Source: Rheinheimera sp. A13L (GTDB taxonomy: Bacteria > Pseudomonadota > Gammaproteobacteria > Enterobacterales > Alteromonadaceae). Taken from it: a stretch of DNA of 35,601 bases. Under the pieces are notes generated by a model that was not told the origin of the DNA, ran no database searches, and was given only the letters and a program-made list of their open reading frames with translations. Location of the stretch: positions 1 to 35,601 of the forward strand of contig NZ_AFHI01000025.1 in the NCBI RefSeq assembly GCF_000217935.1, written 5' to 3'. Below, one piece after another: positions 11,175 to 17,939 of the stretch. Positions within the stretch are counted from its first letter, which is position 1. Each line of letters opens with the position of its first letter. Both the position numbers and the translations under genes were made by a program.

Positions 11175-11250
11175 GCCCAGATAGCTCAGTCGGTAGAGCA
11201 GCGGATTGAAAATCCGCGTGTCGGTGGTTCGATTCCGCCTCTGGGCACCA
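11175..11250 (+). tRNA. tRNA-Phe (GAA), copy 2
   Basis: Identical in all 76 nt to copy 1; anticodon GAA at 11208-11210. It is last in the cluster, only 9 nt after tRNA-Thr, and is followed by a strong terminator. Its 3' end plus the next bases recur in degenerate form at 11677-11702, beyond the tandem repeat array. Confidence 0.97.
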
Positions 11251-11258
11251 TAAAAAAC

Positions 11259-11290
11259 AAAAAGCCCGTCCTTGTGACGGGCTTTTTGTT
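11259..11290 (+). terminator. Terminator of the tRNA cluster
   Basis: AAAAAGCCCGTC (11259-11270) and GACGGGCTTTTT (11276-11287) form a 12-bp stem with loop CTTGT, with the T-run built into the 3' arm. Its symmetry would also allow termination from the right. Confidence 0.9.
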
Positions 11291-11292
11291 TC

Positions 11293-11691
11293 ATGCCCAA
11301 AGGCGTCATCTCAGATTACAAAATACATCCATGTATTTTGCCCTGGGGGCCAGCTAAAGCTGTTCCGGTTTGCTCCCGGCAAACCTGGTACAAAACACAT
11401 CCATGTATTTTGCCCTGCGGGCCAGCTAAAGCTGTTCCGGTTTGCTCCTGGCAAACCTGGTACAAACTACATCCATGTATTCTGCCCTGCGGGCCAGCTA
11501 AAGCTGTTCCGGTTTGCTCCTGGCAAACCTGGTACAAACTACATCCATGTATTTTGCCCTCCGGGCCAGCTAAAGCTGTTCCGGTTTGCTCTTGGCAAAC
11601 CTGGTACAAACTACATCCATGTATTTTGCCCTCCGGGCCAGCTAAAGCTGTTCCGGTTTGCTGCTGGCAAACCTGGTCCGCCTCGGGGCAT
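11293..11691. other. Imperfect inverted repeat bounding the 72-bp array
   Basis: ATGCCCAAAGGCG (11293-11305) and CGCCTCGGGGCAT (11679-11691) are complementary at 11 of 13 positions. The right arm overlaps a degenerate copy of the tRNA-Phe 3' end. TCCGCCTCGGGGCATCATA (11677-11695) differs from tRNA-Phe copy 2 and its downstream base pairs at two positions, and the similarity runs on through the A-run. Between the arms lie only the five repeat units plus short spacers. Whether this is a decayed element end, a disrupted extra tRNA-Phe or chance cannot be settled from one locus. Confidence 0.45.
11325..11677. repeat. Five tandem copies of a 72-bp unit
   Basis: Units begin at 11325, 11397, 11469, 11541 and 11613, a strict 72-bp period; the last lacks about 7 bp. 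Each unit has ACATCCATGT (ACAT/ATGT arms), a CCCtscGGG mini-palindrome, AGCTAAAGCT, and a 7-bp stem GGTTTGC/GCAAACC with a 5-nt loop. Differences concentrate in the loops (TCCCG, TCCTG, TCCTG, TCTTG, TGCTG; TGG, TGC, TGC, TCC, TCC), so the stems are kept. Units 2-3 and units 4-5 are near twins, as stepwise duplication would give. Because 72 is a multiple of 3, both strands hold long open frames made of 24-residue repeats. They lack ribosome sites and resemble no family I know, so I treat them as by-products. Confidence 0.92.
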
Positions 11692-11731
11692 CATAAAAAA
11701 ACATGCGGTTATAGCTGTTATTAAATCCAGT

Positions 11732-12439
11732 TTATTCAGACAGACTGTCTGTTATCTCCTGTTGGCTTTGACGCAATAACACAACCCCAAACCACAATTG
11801 CCACACCAGTTGAGACAAGCCAAAAGCTTCTTTCAGGTAAGGTTGGGTATGAAAGACAGTCAGTATGGCAAAGCTACCTGTGAGCAAACCAAGCCCATGT
11901 AGTTTTGCCCTTTGTGGTTGTTGCTGCAATCCGGCCAGGCTGAACAGCAGGATCCACAGACCTCCCACCAGTTCAATGCCGCCGCCCAAAGCATTGGTCA
12001 ATAGTCCCATGACATGAAATAGTGTCACTGAAAGCATTGGATCTGTATCGATCAGATGGATAGAGCGATGAAGCCCAAGCAGCGCTATCATGCCGGAAGC
12101 CATCATTAAAACGACCCAAACCTTGCCAAACAACCCAGAGACTTGCACCAAGGCTGATCGCGGCTTAGGCAACTGCTGGGGGATAGCAATCACCATCACT
12201 GCCAGTAAAAAACCAAACAGCAAATAACCTATGGCATAACCTGCTGCTACCAAAAACTGATGCTGATCTATGTATTGAATTTTCTGTAAAGGTTCTGCTT
12301 GTTCAGGTTGAGATAAAACCACAAAAAAGATCAGGGCCACTGTGAAGTAACACAAAGCCATGCCTATGGAGGCTAAACCGCCACAGCGTTGTAAAGTGAA
12401 AAAGGGTGTTGAATTGGATGAGCCTTGATAAAAGGACAT
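11732..12439 (-). CDS. Membrane protein of unknown function, about six TM segments
   Basis: I do not recognise the family. The 235-residue protein has hydrophobic segments at about 22-42, 62-86, 105-123, 140-171, 181-197 and 204-222, and no obvious catalytic motif. A glycine-rich helix (GLLTNALGGGIELVGGLW) and a short cytoplasmic-like N-terminus stand out. The start ATG 12439 is well supported by AGGAG about 5 nt upstream. The gene is divergent from a membrane-bound AraC-type regulator, with a MITE-like element between them; regulation of one by the other is possible but only inferred. Its stop lies about 40 bp beyond the right end of the 72-bp repeat array. Confidence 0.7.
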   Translation of the reverse strand: MSFYQGSSNSTPFFTLQRCGGLASIGMALCYFTVALIFFVVLSQPEQAEPLQKIQYIDQHQFLVAAGYAIGYLLFGFLLAVMVIAIPQQLPKPRSALVQVSGLFGKVWVVLMMASGMIALLGLHRSIHLIDTDPMLSVTLFHVMGLLTNALGGGIELVGGLWILLFSLAGLQQQPQRAKLHGLGLLTGSFAILTVFHTQPYLKEAFGLSQLVWQLWFGVVLLRQSQQEITDSLSE

Positions 12440-12514
12440 AATGACTCCTGAAAAAAACTGAATTAATGTGGTAAGGGTTCGCAGAAAATCTTATGCAAAG
12501 CTGAAGCTTATGTC

Positions 12515-12543
12515 GTCCGCGACTATAAGCGCGGACAGTTTTT
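12515..12543 (+). terminator. Orphan terminator-like hairpin
   Basis: GTCCGCG (12515-12521) pairs with CGCGGAC (12530-12536) around an 8-nt loop, followed by AGTTTTTTATG on the + strand. No + strand gene lies upstream back to the tRNA cluster, so it would end an unannotated or antisense transcript. On the minus strand there is no T-run. Confidence 0.45.
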
Positions 12544-12569
12544 TATGCCGCAGTTAGCTGTTATTACTT

Positions 12570-12798
12570 AACCTGAGCTCGGGATAATGAGTGTCGAATT
12601 TTTTAGTTTCATTATATAAATCATATGGATACACTAATTCATTTAAGTCACTTAAGTCTTTGTTGACTGAGTGCGCAGATTTTTGCGTCTATCAAGGCGT
12701 TTTGTCGTACGCCATAGCGCGCTATGGTTAGACAAAGCAACACTGAGAGGCCCGAAAAGATGCCCGTTCAGTGGCGCTGCTTATCCCGAGTTCAGGTT
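12570..12798. mobile_element. MITE-like element with terminal inverted repeats and 4-bp target duplication
   Basis: Left end AACCTGAGCTCGGGATAA (12570-12587) and right end TTATCCCGAGTTCAGGTT (12781-12798) are inverted repeats matching at 17 of 18 positions. ACTT directly precedes (12566-12569) and follows (12799-12802) the element, as a target-site duplication would. The 229-bp element has no transposase. Inside is the perfect 16-bp palindrome CCATAGCGCGCTATGG (12712-12727) flanked by TTTGTC and GACAAA arms, giving an extended hairpin. A short + strand open frame crosses it but also runs past its right end, so it is not a convincing gene. The right end lies about 50 bp upstream of the AraC-type gene and may affect its promoter. 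Along with 12440-12569 and 12799-12851, this accounts for the 412-bp gap between the two genes. Confidence 0.75.
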
Positions 12799-12851
12799 AC
12801 TTAGACTGATGAGGTTCTTCATCGCAAACGACAAGGTAGGGAAGTCTGTTG

Positions 12852-14051
12852 ATGCTTGAGTTGGTTTTTGCCGCTATGGCCTTGGGTATTGTGCTGATGC
12901 TTGTGCCTTACTTTGGATTGCAACTGCAGCAGAATAAGCACCTGATACCGCTTCTCATAGTGCTTTTGTCATTGGCCTTTATTGCCACTGGGCCTGTGGT
13001 TTTTACCCTGTGGCCTTCATTGGTTTTTGCGTACATTGCGCTGATGCCATTGGCTTTTTTTGCTCTGAATCCTGCCTTGTGGTTTTACATCAAAGCTTTA
13101 ACTGCAGAGCAGCCCTGGCGCTTCAAAGGTGCAGATGGCTGGCATGTATTACCTTTGGTTTTTGCCGGGGTACTGGCGGTGCTGATCCAGAGTTTGTCTT
13201 ATGAACAACAGCAGTTGTTATTTTTTTCTGAGGCGTCAGATGTGGCTGGTTACACTTTGCTGGTTGCTATCGTATTTCTAGCGGCGGTGTTGTTATGGCT
13301 GGGGCAAAGTTGTTTTTACTTCTGGCTGATGCTCAGCAGGGTCAGAAGTTACAGACGAAAGCTGCGGCAGGTGTTTGCCGAAGACAGCGGTAAACGGATG
13401 GTCTGGCTGGAAATGCTGGTGCTGCTGCTTCTGTTCAGCTGGAGTTATGCAGTGCTGAACCTGATGCTGGCTGATCGCATGAATTCTGTCTGTTTGTCGG
13501 ATGTCGTGGTGCTGTTTTGCTTGTTACTTGTGGTCTGGTTAGTCGCCTGGTGTGGTTTAACGCAGCAACCGGGTTTTAGTGAAACCTATAAGCTACAGAC
13601 TGTTTCCACTGAAGCTGAAGAGTTAAAGCCTGATCAAGCTGAAACCAAAGATGCAGCGCAAAACACAACAAAATACCAACGCTCAGCCTTGGGCGAGCAA
13701 CAGTCTGCACGTATTGCCGCCAAGCTTCAGCAAGCTATGCAGTCTGAGTTGTTGTATCTGGATGACACACTCACCTTATACAAGCTGGCTGAACATCTTG
13801 CTGTACCAGCACACTATTTATCTCAGACGTTAAATCAACAGCTGCAGCTATCATTTTTTGAGTATGTGAATCAGGCTCGTGTAGAAGCCGCCAAACAAAA
13901 GCTCAAACAAAGCGATGATTCAGTGTTAAGCATAGCTATGTCTGTGGGGTTTAATGCCCGCTCGTCTTTTTATACCGCCTTTAAAGCCAATACAGGCCAA
14001 AGTCCGGCACAGTTCAGAGCCGCCCATCGGCAAGACACACAGTTGCTATAA
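12852..14051 (+). CDS. AraC-family regulator with N-terminal membrane domain
   Basis: The N-terminal ~235 residues hold about seven hydrophobic segments (first near 3-21, last near 205-228). A polar linker with many acidic and Gln residues follows (about 235-285). The C-terminal ~100 residues form a double helix-turn-helix of AraC type: LTLYKLAEHLAVPAHYLSQTL, then VLSIAMSVGFNARSSFYTAFK and GQSPAQFR. Such proteins are thought to sense membrane or extracytoplasmic signals and bind DNA on the inner face. I take ATG 12852, with AGGGAAG upstream, rather than the TTG one codon earlier. It is divergent from the unknown membrane protein and its stop overlaps the HAD gene by 6 bp tail to tail. The upstream MITE-like element could have replaced part of its promoter. 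Confidence 0.88.
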   Translation: MLELVFAAMALGIVLMLVPYFGLQLQQNKHLIPLLIVLLSLAFIATGPVVFTLWPSLVFAYIALMPLAFFALNPALWFYIKALTAEQPWRFKGADGWHVLPLVFAGVLAVLIQSLSYEQQQLLFFSEASDVAGYTLLVAIVFLAAVLLWLGQSCFYFWLMLSRVRSYRRKLRQVFAEDSGKRMVWLEMLVLLLLFSWSYAVLNLMLADRMNSVCLSDVVVLFCLLLVVWLVAWCGLTQQPGFSETYKLQTVSTEAEELKPDQAETKDAAQNTTKYQRSALGEQQSARIAAKLQQAMQSELLYLDDTLTLYKLAEHLAVPAHYLSQTLNQQLQLSFFEYVNQARVEAAKQKLKQSDDSVLSIAMSVGFNARSSFYTAFKANTGQSPAQFRAAHRQDTQLL

Positions 14052-14714
14052 GCCCGTGAACCCCCAGGCCTGAAAATGTGCTGGCTGTATTTCGCTAAAG
14101 CAGGTTAAGCGACTTTCGGCTTGATCGTATTCAGTCCTGTGCCAGTGGTGTTTGGCTGGCAGGGCTACTACTTTCATGCCTGCCGCTTTGGCTGCGGTTA
14201 AACCTGTGACTGAGTCTTCAAATACCAGGCAATGTTCTGAAGCCACGCCCAGTTTGCTGGCTGCCAGATGATAAATTTCAGGTTTAGGTTTGCCTTGTGT
14301 CACCAGTTCAATAGAGCAAAGCGCCTGAAAATAAGAGCGAATTTGTAATTTATCCAGCACTGTATTCATTAATGAGGCAGGGGAGTTGGTGGCAAGTGCT
14401 ACGGGAATTTGCCAGCTTTGCAGTTGTTGCAACAGCTCCACTACACCTTTTTTCACCACTCCACGTTCAAGCACAGCCAAAGCCACGTAATCAATAACGG
14501 CTTGTTCGGTTTGTTCAATGCTTAAATCCTGCCAGGGCGAATGCTTAAACCAAAGTTCAGTCACAGCTCTGGTGGTCATACCGCTGGTTTGTGACGTAAT
14601 AGCCGGATCCAGTGTTACGCCGAGTTGACGAAACACATGCTGCTCTGCTTCAGCCCAATAAGGTTCAGAATCTATCAGTACCCCATCCATATCAAAAATA
14701 ACTGCCTGAACCAC
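14046..14714 (-). CDS. HAD-superfamily sugar-phosphatase, HxpB (YniC)-like
   Basis: Haloacid-dehalogenase-type phosphohydrolase, cytoplasmic. Motif I is D8-M-D10-G-V (nucleophile D8). A helical cap begins at IDSEPYWAEAE, motif II is the Thr-Asn of ALATNSPAS, motif III is the Lys in TQGKPKPEIYH, and motif IV is VFEDSVTGLTAAKAAGM. Length (222) and cap pattern match E. coli HxpB/YniC, a hexitol/2-deoxyglucose-6-phosphate phosphatase. The exact substrate here is inferred, and beta-phosphoglucomutase-like relatives are an alternative. The start is GTG 14714 with GAGGGAG about 7 nt upstream. It is convergent with the AraC-type gene (6-bp overlap). Confidence 0.85.
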   Translation of the reverse strand: MVQAVIFDMDGVLIDSEPYWAEAEQHVFRQLGVTLDPAITSQTSGMTTRAVTELWFKHSPWQDLSIEQTEQAVIDYVALAVLERGVVKKGVVELLQQLQSWQIPVALATNSPASLMNTVLDKLQIRSYFQALCSIELVTQGKPKPEIYHLAASKLGVASEHCLVFEDSVTGLTAAKAAGMKVVALPAKHHWHRTEYDQAESRLTCFSEIQPAHFQAWGFTGL

Positions 14715-14907
14715 CTGACTGCTCCCTCTTCACTGCATCAGGCATTATTATTCAACAGCACAAGACTCTGCACCACAGCTTTATCCGCTTTCGCAGATTA
14801 AATTCTTTGTCTGGCTTTATTTTTGCGATGAAGAGCAAAAAACCAGATTGGAGTCTGAAAGCAATTGTTTTATGGTAAAGCGTCACTTTTAATAAAAGGA
14901 ACTTGTA

Positions 14908-16740
14908 GTGCGCCTGTCTTTTGCCTTGTCTTCTGTATTTTTGTGCAGTTTCAGCCTGTTGGCGGCAGAAACCTCAGTTAAGCCTGCAGTGAGCTATCAG
15001 TTATCATTTGCTAATGCGGCGCATCATGAAGCTGCCATTCAGGTGAGGTTTGACGCTGTCAGCTCGGCCAATCTGTTGCTGAGTATGAGTAGCTCCTCAC
15101 CTGGTCGTTATGCTGCTCATGCTTTTGCCAAAAATATCTACGATTTAAAAGCAACGGACAGTACAGGCAAAGAATTACCACTGCGGCGCATCAGCCTAGG
15201 TCAGTGGTCAGTGGGCCAGCATGATGGCACTGTGATTGTGAATTACCGGCTTTACGGCGACAGAGCCGATGGCACTTACAATCAAATAGACCGGTCTCAT
15301 GCCCATTTAAATATGCCTGCTACCTTGTTGTTTTCGAATGACTATGCAACTTCGCCATCGTCCTTAAGGTTCAACTTGCCCGATCCGCGCTGGAAAGTCG
15401 CTACTCAGCTGCAGTTACAGAGCGACGGCAGCTATACAGCACCCGATCTGCAGTATCTGATGGATAGTCCGGTTGAATTAAGTGCTTTTAGCAGCCGCAG
15501 CTGGCAAGTCGCAGATCATCTGTCTGAAGCCACTATTCATCTGGTTATGCATCATCAGGGCACAGAGCAACAACTCGATATCTTCACTGAAAAAGCCAAA
15601 GCTGTAGTGGCAGAGCAACAAAAGATTTTTGGTGAATACCCGAAGTTTGATTATGGCCAGTACGTGTTTATTGCCGATTACCTGCCTTATGTGGATGGGG
15701 ACGGTATGGAGCATCGCAACTCTACTATCCTGACCGATGAGCGTTCATTGCTGGAGGCGAACTACGCTCAGATCGAAACCTTGTCGCACGAGTTTTTTCA
15801 TGCCTGGAATGTAGAGCGCTTGCGTCCTGCTGATTTAGAACCTTTTGATTTTCAACGCTCCAATATGAGCCGCAATTTATGGTTTGCCGAAGGGGTGACT
15901 AACTACTACGGCAAACTAACCTTAAGCCGCACTGGTCATTTTGATTTAGCCACTTATCTGGAGAAAACAGTAGCTGCACTGAACAGAGTGCAACTATCAC
16001 CAGGCCGGCAGTTTTTTGCTGCAACAGGGATGAGTGAGCTGGCTCCTTTTGTTGATGCTGCTGTATCTGTGGACCCGACCAACTACGCCAATAGCTTTAT
16101 CTCTTATTACACCTATGGCGAGGTATTGGGTCTGGCGCTGGATTTAACTTTGCGTACTGAGTTTGAAGGACTGAACCTTGATTTGCTGATGCGAAAGTTA
16201 TGGCAGGACTTTGGTAAAACCGGCCGCTTTTACACTGAGCAGGATTTGCAGCAGGCTCTGGCAACACTGACGGCTAATCCGGATTTTGCCAAAAGCTTTT
16301 TCAGCAGCTATATCAACGGGAGCAATGGACAGCAATTACCTGATTTCAAAACTTTATTTGCCGCTATGGGGTTGCAGTTAGCGCCAGCTCAACCAGAACA
16401 AGCTTTTTTAACTGCAGCCACTTTGCTTGAGCAGGACAAGCAGCTGAAAGTCGACAGCAATACGCTGATAGGTACGCCTTTGTATCAGGCTGGTGTAGAC
16501 AAAGGAGATATGTTGTTAAAGTTGGGGCGGTATAAATTAAGTTCTAAAGCCCAGTGGGACAAAGCTTTATCCTATTACAAAGTGGGAGATACAGCAGAGC
16601 TGAGTTTTAGCAGCCGGGGTAAAAACTACAGCACTCAAGTGACTTTTAGTGCTGATCCACGCTGGGCTCTAACAGAAAACAAAGAGGCGACAACAGCGCA
16701 GTTAGCAAAAAGGGCTTTGTGGTTAAAAGCCCGGCTTTGA
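14908..16740 (+). CDS. Secreted M61-family peptidase (glycyl aminopeptidase type) with PDZ domain
   Basis: Zinc peptidase exported to the periplasm or beyond; a signal peptide spans about residues 1-20 (cleavage near LLAAE). An N-terminal beta-rich domain precedes the catalytic part. The zinc motif HEFFH is at 294-298, followed by AWNVERLRP, and the third ligand is E328 in WFAEGVTNYYGKL. The C-terminal ~100 residues (GTPLYQAGVDKGDMLLKLG) form a PDZ-like domain. The 610 residues fit the family. The GTG start at 14908 has AAGGAA at the right distance. It is a single-gene unit, convergent with the esterase gene that follows. Confidence 0.9.
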   Translation: MRLSFALSSVFLCSFSLLAAETSVKPAVSYQLSFANAAHHEAAIQVRFDAVSSANLLLSMSSSSPGRYAAHAFAKNIYDLKATDSTGKELPLRRISLGQWSVGQHDGTVIVNYRLYGDRADGTYNQIDRSHAHLNMPATLLFSNDYATSPSSLRFNLPDPRWKVATQLQLQSDGSYTAPDLQYLMDSPVELSAFSSRSWQVADHLSEATIHLVMHHQGTEQQLDIFTEKAKAVVAEQQKIFGEYPKFDYGQYVFIADYLPYVDGDGMEHRNSTILTDERSLLEANYAQIETLSHEFFHAWNVERLRPADLEPFDFQRSNMSRNLWFAEGVTNYYGKLTLSRTGHFDLATYLEKTVAALNRVQLSPGRQFFAATGMSELAPFVDAAVSVDPTNYANSFISYYTYGEVLGLALDLTLRTEFEGLNLDLLMRKLWQDFGKTGRFYTEQDLQQALATLTANPDFAKSFFSSYINGSNGQQLPDFKTLFAAMGLQLAPAQPEQAFLTAATLLEQDKQLKVDSNTLIGTPLYQAGVDKGDMLLKLGRYKLSSKAQWDKALSYYKVGDTAELSFSSRGKNYSTQVTFSADPRWALTENKEATTAQLAKRALWLKARL

Positions 16741-16763
16741 GGTTAGATTTTATGTCGCTCAAT

Positions 16764-17753
16764 TCATTGAGCTAAAAATTGGGCCATTTTCACCACGGCC
16801 TGAGTTTGCTGACCTTTGCGGTTGGCATAGTTGGCATCTGTATAACCCCACCAGTCCCAACAGGCTTGTGGATTCATTGGCATCAGGTTTGATGCGCGAG
16901 TTTGTGGATACAGCACCACTATATTGTTACTGTCGGCATAGCGGTTAAATCCTGCTTTTTCAACATAAGCCATACCTATCGCATCGGCATGCTGGTTACA
17001 GCCATGAAAACTGATATGTAAAGTACAGCTTTGGCCTTGCTCACAGCTTTTGGGCACATAGACAAAACCTTGTTCAGCCATAGTATCAGCCAGGTCGCCT
17101 GCTATTTTTTGCTGTTCAATTGGATAAACAGTGCCGCTGCTGTTTTCGGCAGGGGCTTTTAAACCGGGCTGAATAAACGTCAGCGCTTCCCCTGCTGCAT
17201 CATAATTACATTGGCCTAAAAACGGCGCTTCGGAGCTGTCACAAGCACTGCCTTCCTTTAGTGTTGGCATATGATGAGCAAAGTTTTTATCCTTCACATA
17301 ACTTAGCTGTGCTGTCGGCAGCCATTCTTTGTACTGCTGATAAAGGGCGTCAGCCACTTCTTTGCTGATTTTTTGATCGGCAGTGCCATGTAGTAACCAG
17401 ATTTTGCTTTGTTTAATCTCTGCTTCAGACGCCAGCAAGCCCTGAACTGACCAGTCTTTTAACTGCTTATTGAGATCAGCCAAAGGGATAGGGCTCGCGA
17501 CTTTGTTGATGCAGTGATCCAGCGCGTTCATTAAATTATTCTGTGCACAATACACAGGGCCAGCTGCCACTATAGCTGCACCTTTGACCCAATCGGCATG
17601 CGAAAGCTGAAACTGCGCTGCCATATAACCACCACTGGATAAACCCGACACTGTGGTTTGGTCTAAATTCAGTTTTAATGGCGGTAAAGTGGCAGAAGCT
17701 GCGCTACTCAGCGCAAAAGCAAAAGAGGAGATAACAAAAGGCAAGGTTTTCAT
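16764..17753 (-). CDS. Secreted PHB-depolymerase-like esterase
   Basis: An alpha/beta-hydrolase of the extracellular polyhydroxybutyrate depolymerase/feruloyl-esterase type. A signal peptide covers about residues 1-21 (cut near ASA). The lipase box G37-L-S39-S-G41 is unusually close to the mature N-terminus, as in PHB depolymerases that begin directly at the nucleophile elbow. HGTADQKIS carries the likely acid and NFAHHMPT the likely His. A second part with FHGCNQHADAIGM and CWDWWGY is typical of this group. Cysteines (about six after the signal) suggest disulfides. The natural substrate, PHB or another polyester, is not proven. It is convergent with the M61 gene and divergent from the metallo-hydrolase gene. 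Confidence 0.82.
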   Translation of the reverse strand: MKTLPFVISSFAFALSSAASATLPPLKLNLDQTTVSGLSSGGYMAAQFQLSHADWVKGAAIVAAGPVYCAQNNLMNALDHCINKVASPIPLADLNKQLKDWSVQGLLASEAEIKQSKIWLLHGTADQKISKEVADALYQQYKEWLPTAQLSYVKDKNFAHHMPTLKEGSACDSSEAPFLGQCNYDAAGEALTFIQPGLKAPAENSSGTVYPIEQQKIAGDLADTMAEQGFVYVPKSCEQGQSCTLHISFHGCNQHADAIGMAYVEKAGFNRYADSNNIVVLYPQTRASNLMPMNPQACWDWWGYTDANYANRKGQQTQAVVKMAQFLAQ

Positions 17754-17849
17754 CTGAACTGTCCTTTTAAAGGCTAAAACTTGATTGATAGCATTCTGAT
17801 TACTTTAGGCTGATGCCGCTATAGCACTAAGGTACAGTAAGTGATCAGA

Positions 17850-17882
17850 ACTGCTTTGGTAAAAAAGATCCGCTAAAGCAGT
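17850..17882. promoter_or_regulatory. Inverted repeat in the divergent esterase/hydrolase region
   Basis: ACTGCTTT (17850-17857) and AAAGCAGT (17875-17882) are perfect 8-bp arms 17 nt apart, in the 186-bp gap between two divergent genes. It could be an operator or an mRNA hairpin; no regulator is identified. Confidence 0.35.
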
Positions 17883-17939
17883 GATACAATCCGTGACAAA
17901 AGCCGTACTATAAATGCACTTTGCTTTGGGTAGAAATAA

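Noticed and set aside
11325..11677. CRISPR array
   Set aside because: Units are contiguous copies with no variable spacers, and no cas genes are in the window.
11293..11724. 143-residue + strand and 97-residue - strand open frames made of 24-residue repeats
   Set aside because: They exist because the 72-bp period is a multiple of three and the unit lacks stops in these frames. There is no ribosome site, no recognisable fold, and variation follows the DNA hairpins rather than codon positions.
12671..12859. 62-residue frame across the MITE-like element
   Set aside because: It runs through the element's palindrome and right terminal repeat into the next gene; no ribosome site and no family resemblance.
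16757..16772. GCTCAA-TTCA-TTGAGC hairpin between the M61 peptidase and esterase genes as a terminator
   Set aside because: Six-base stem overlapping the esterase stop codon with no T-run on either strand.
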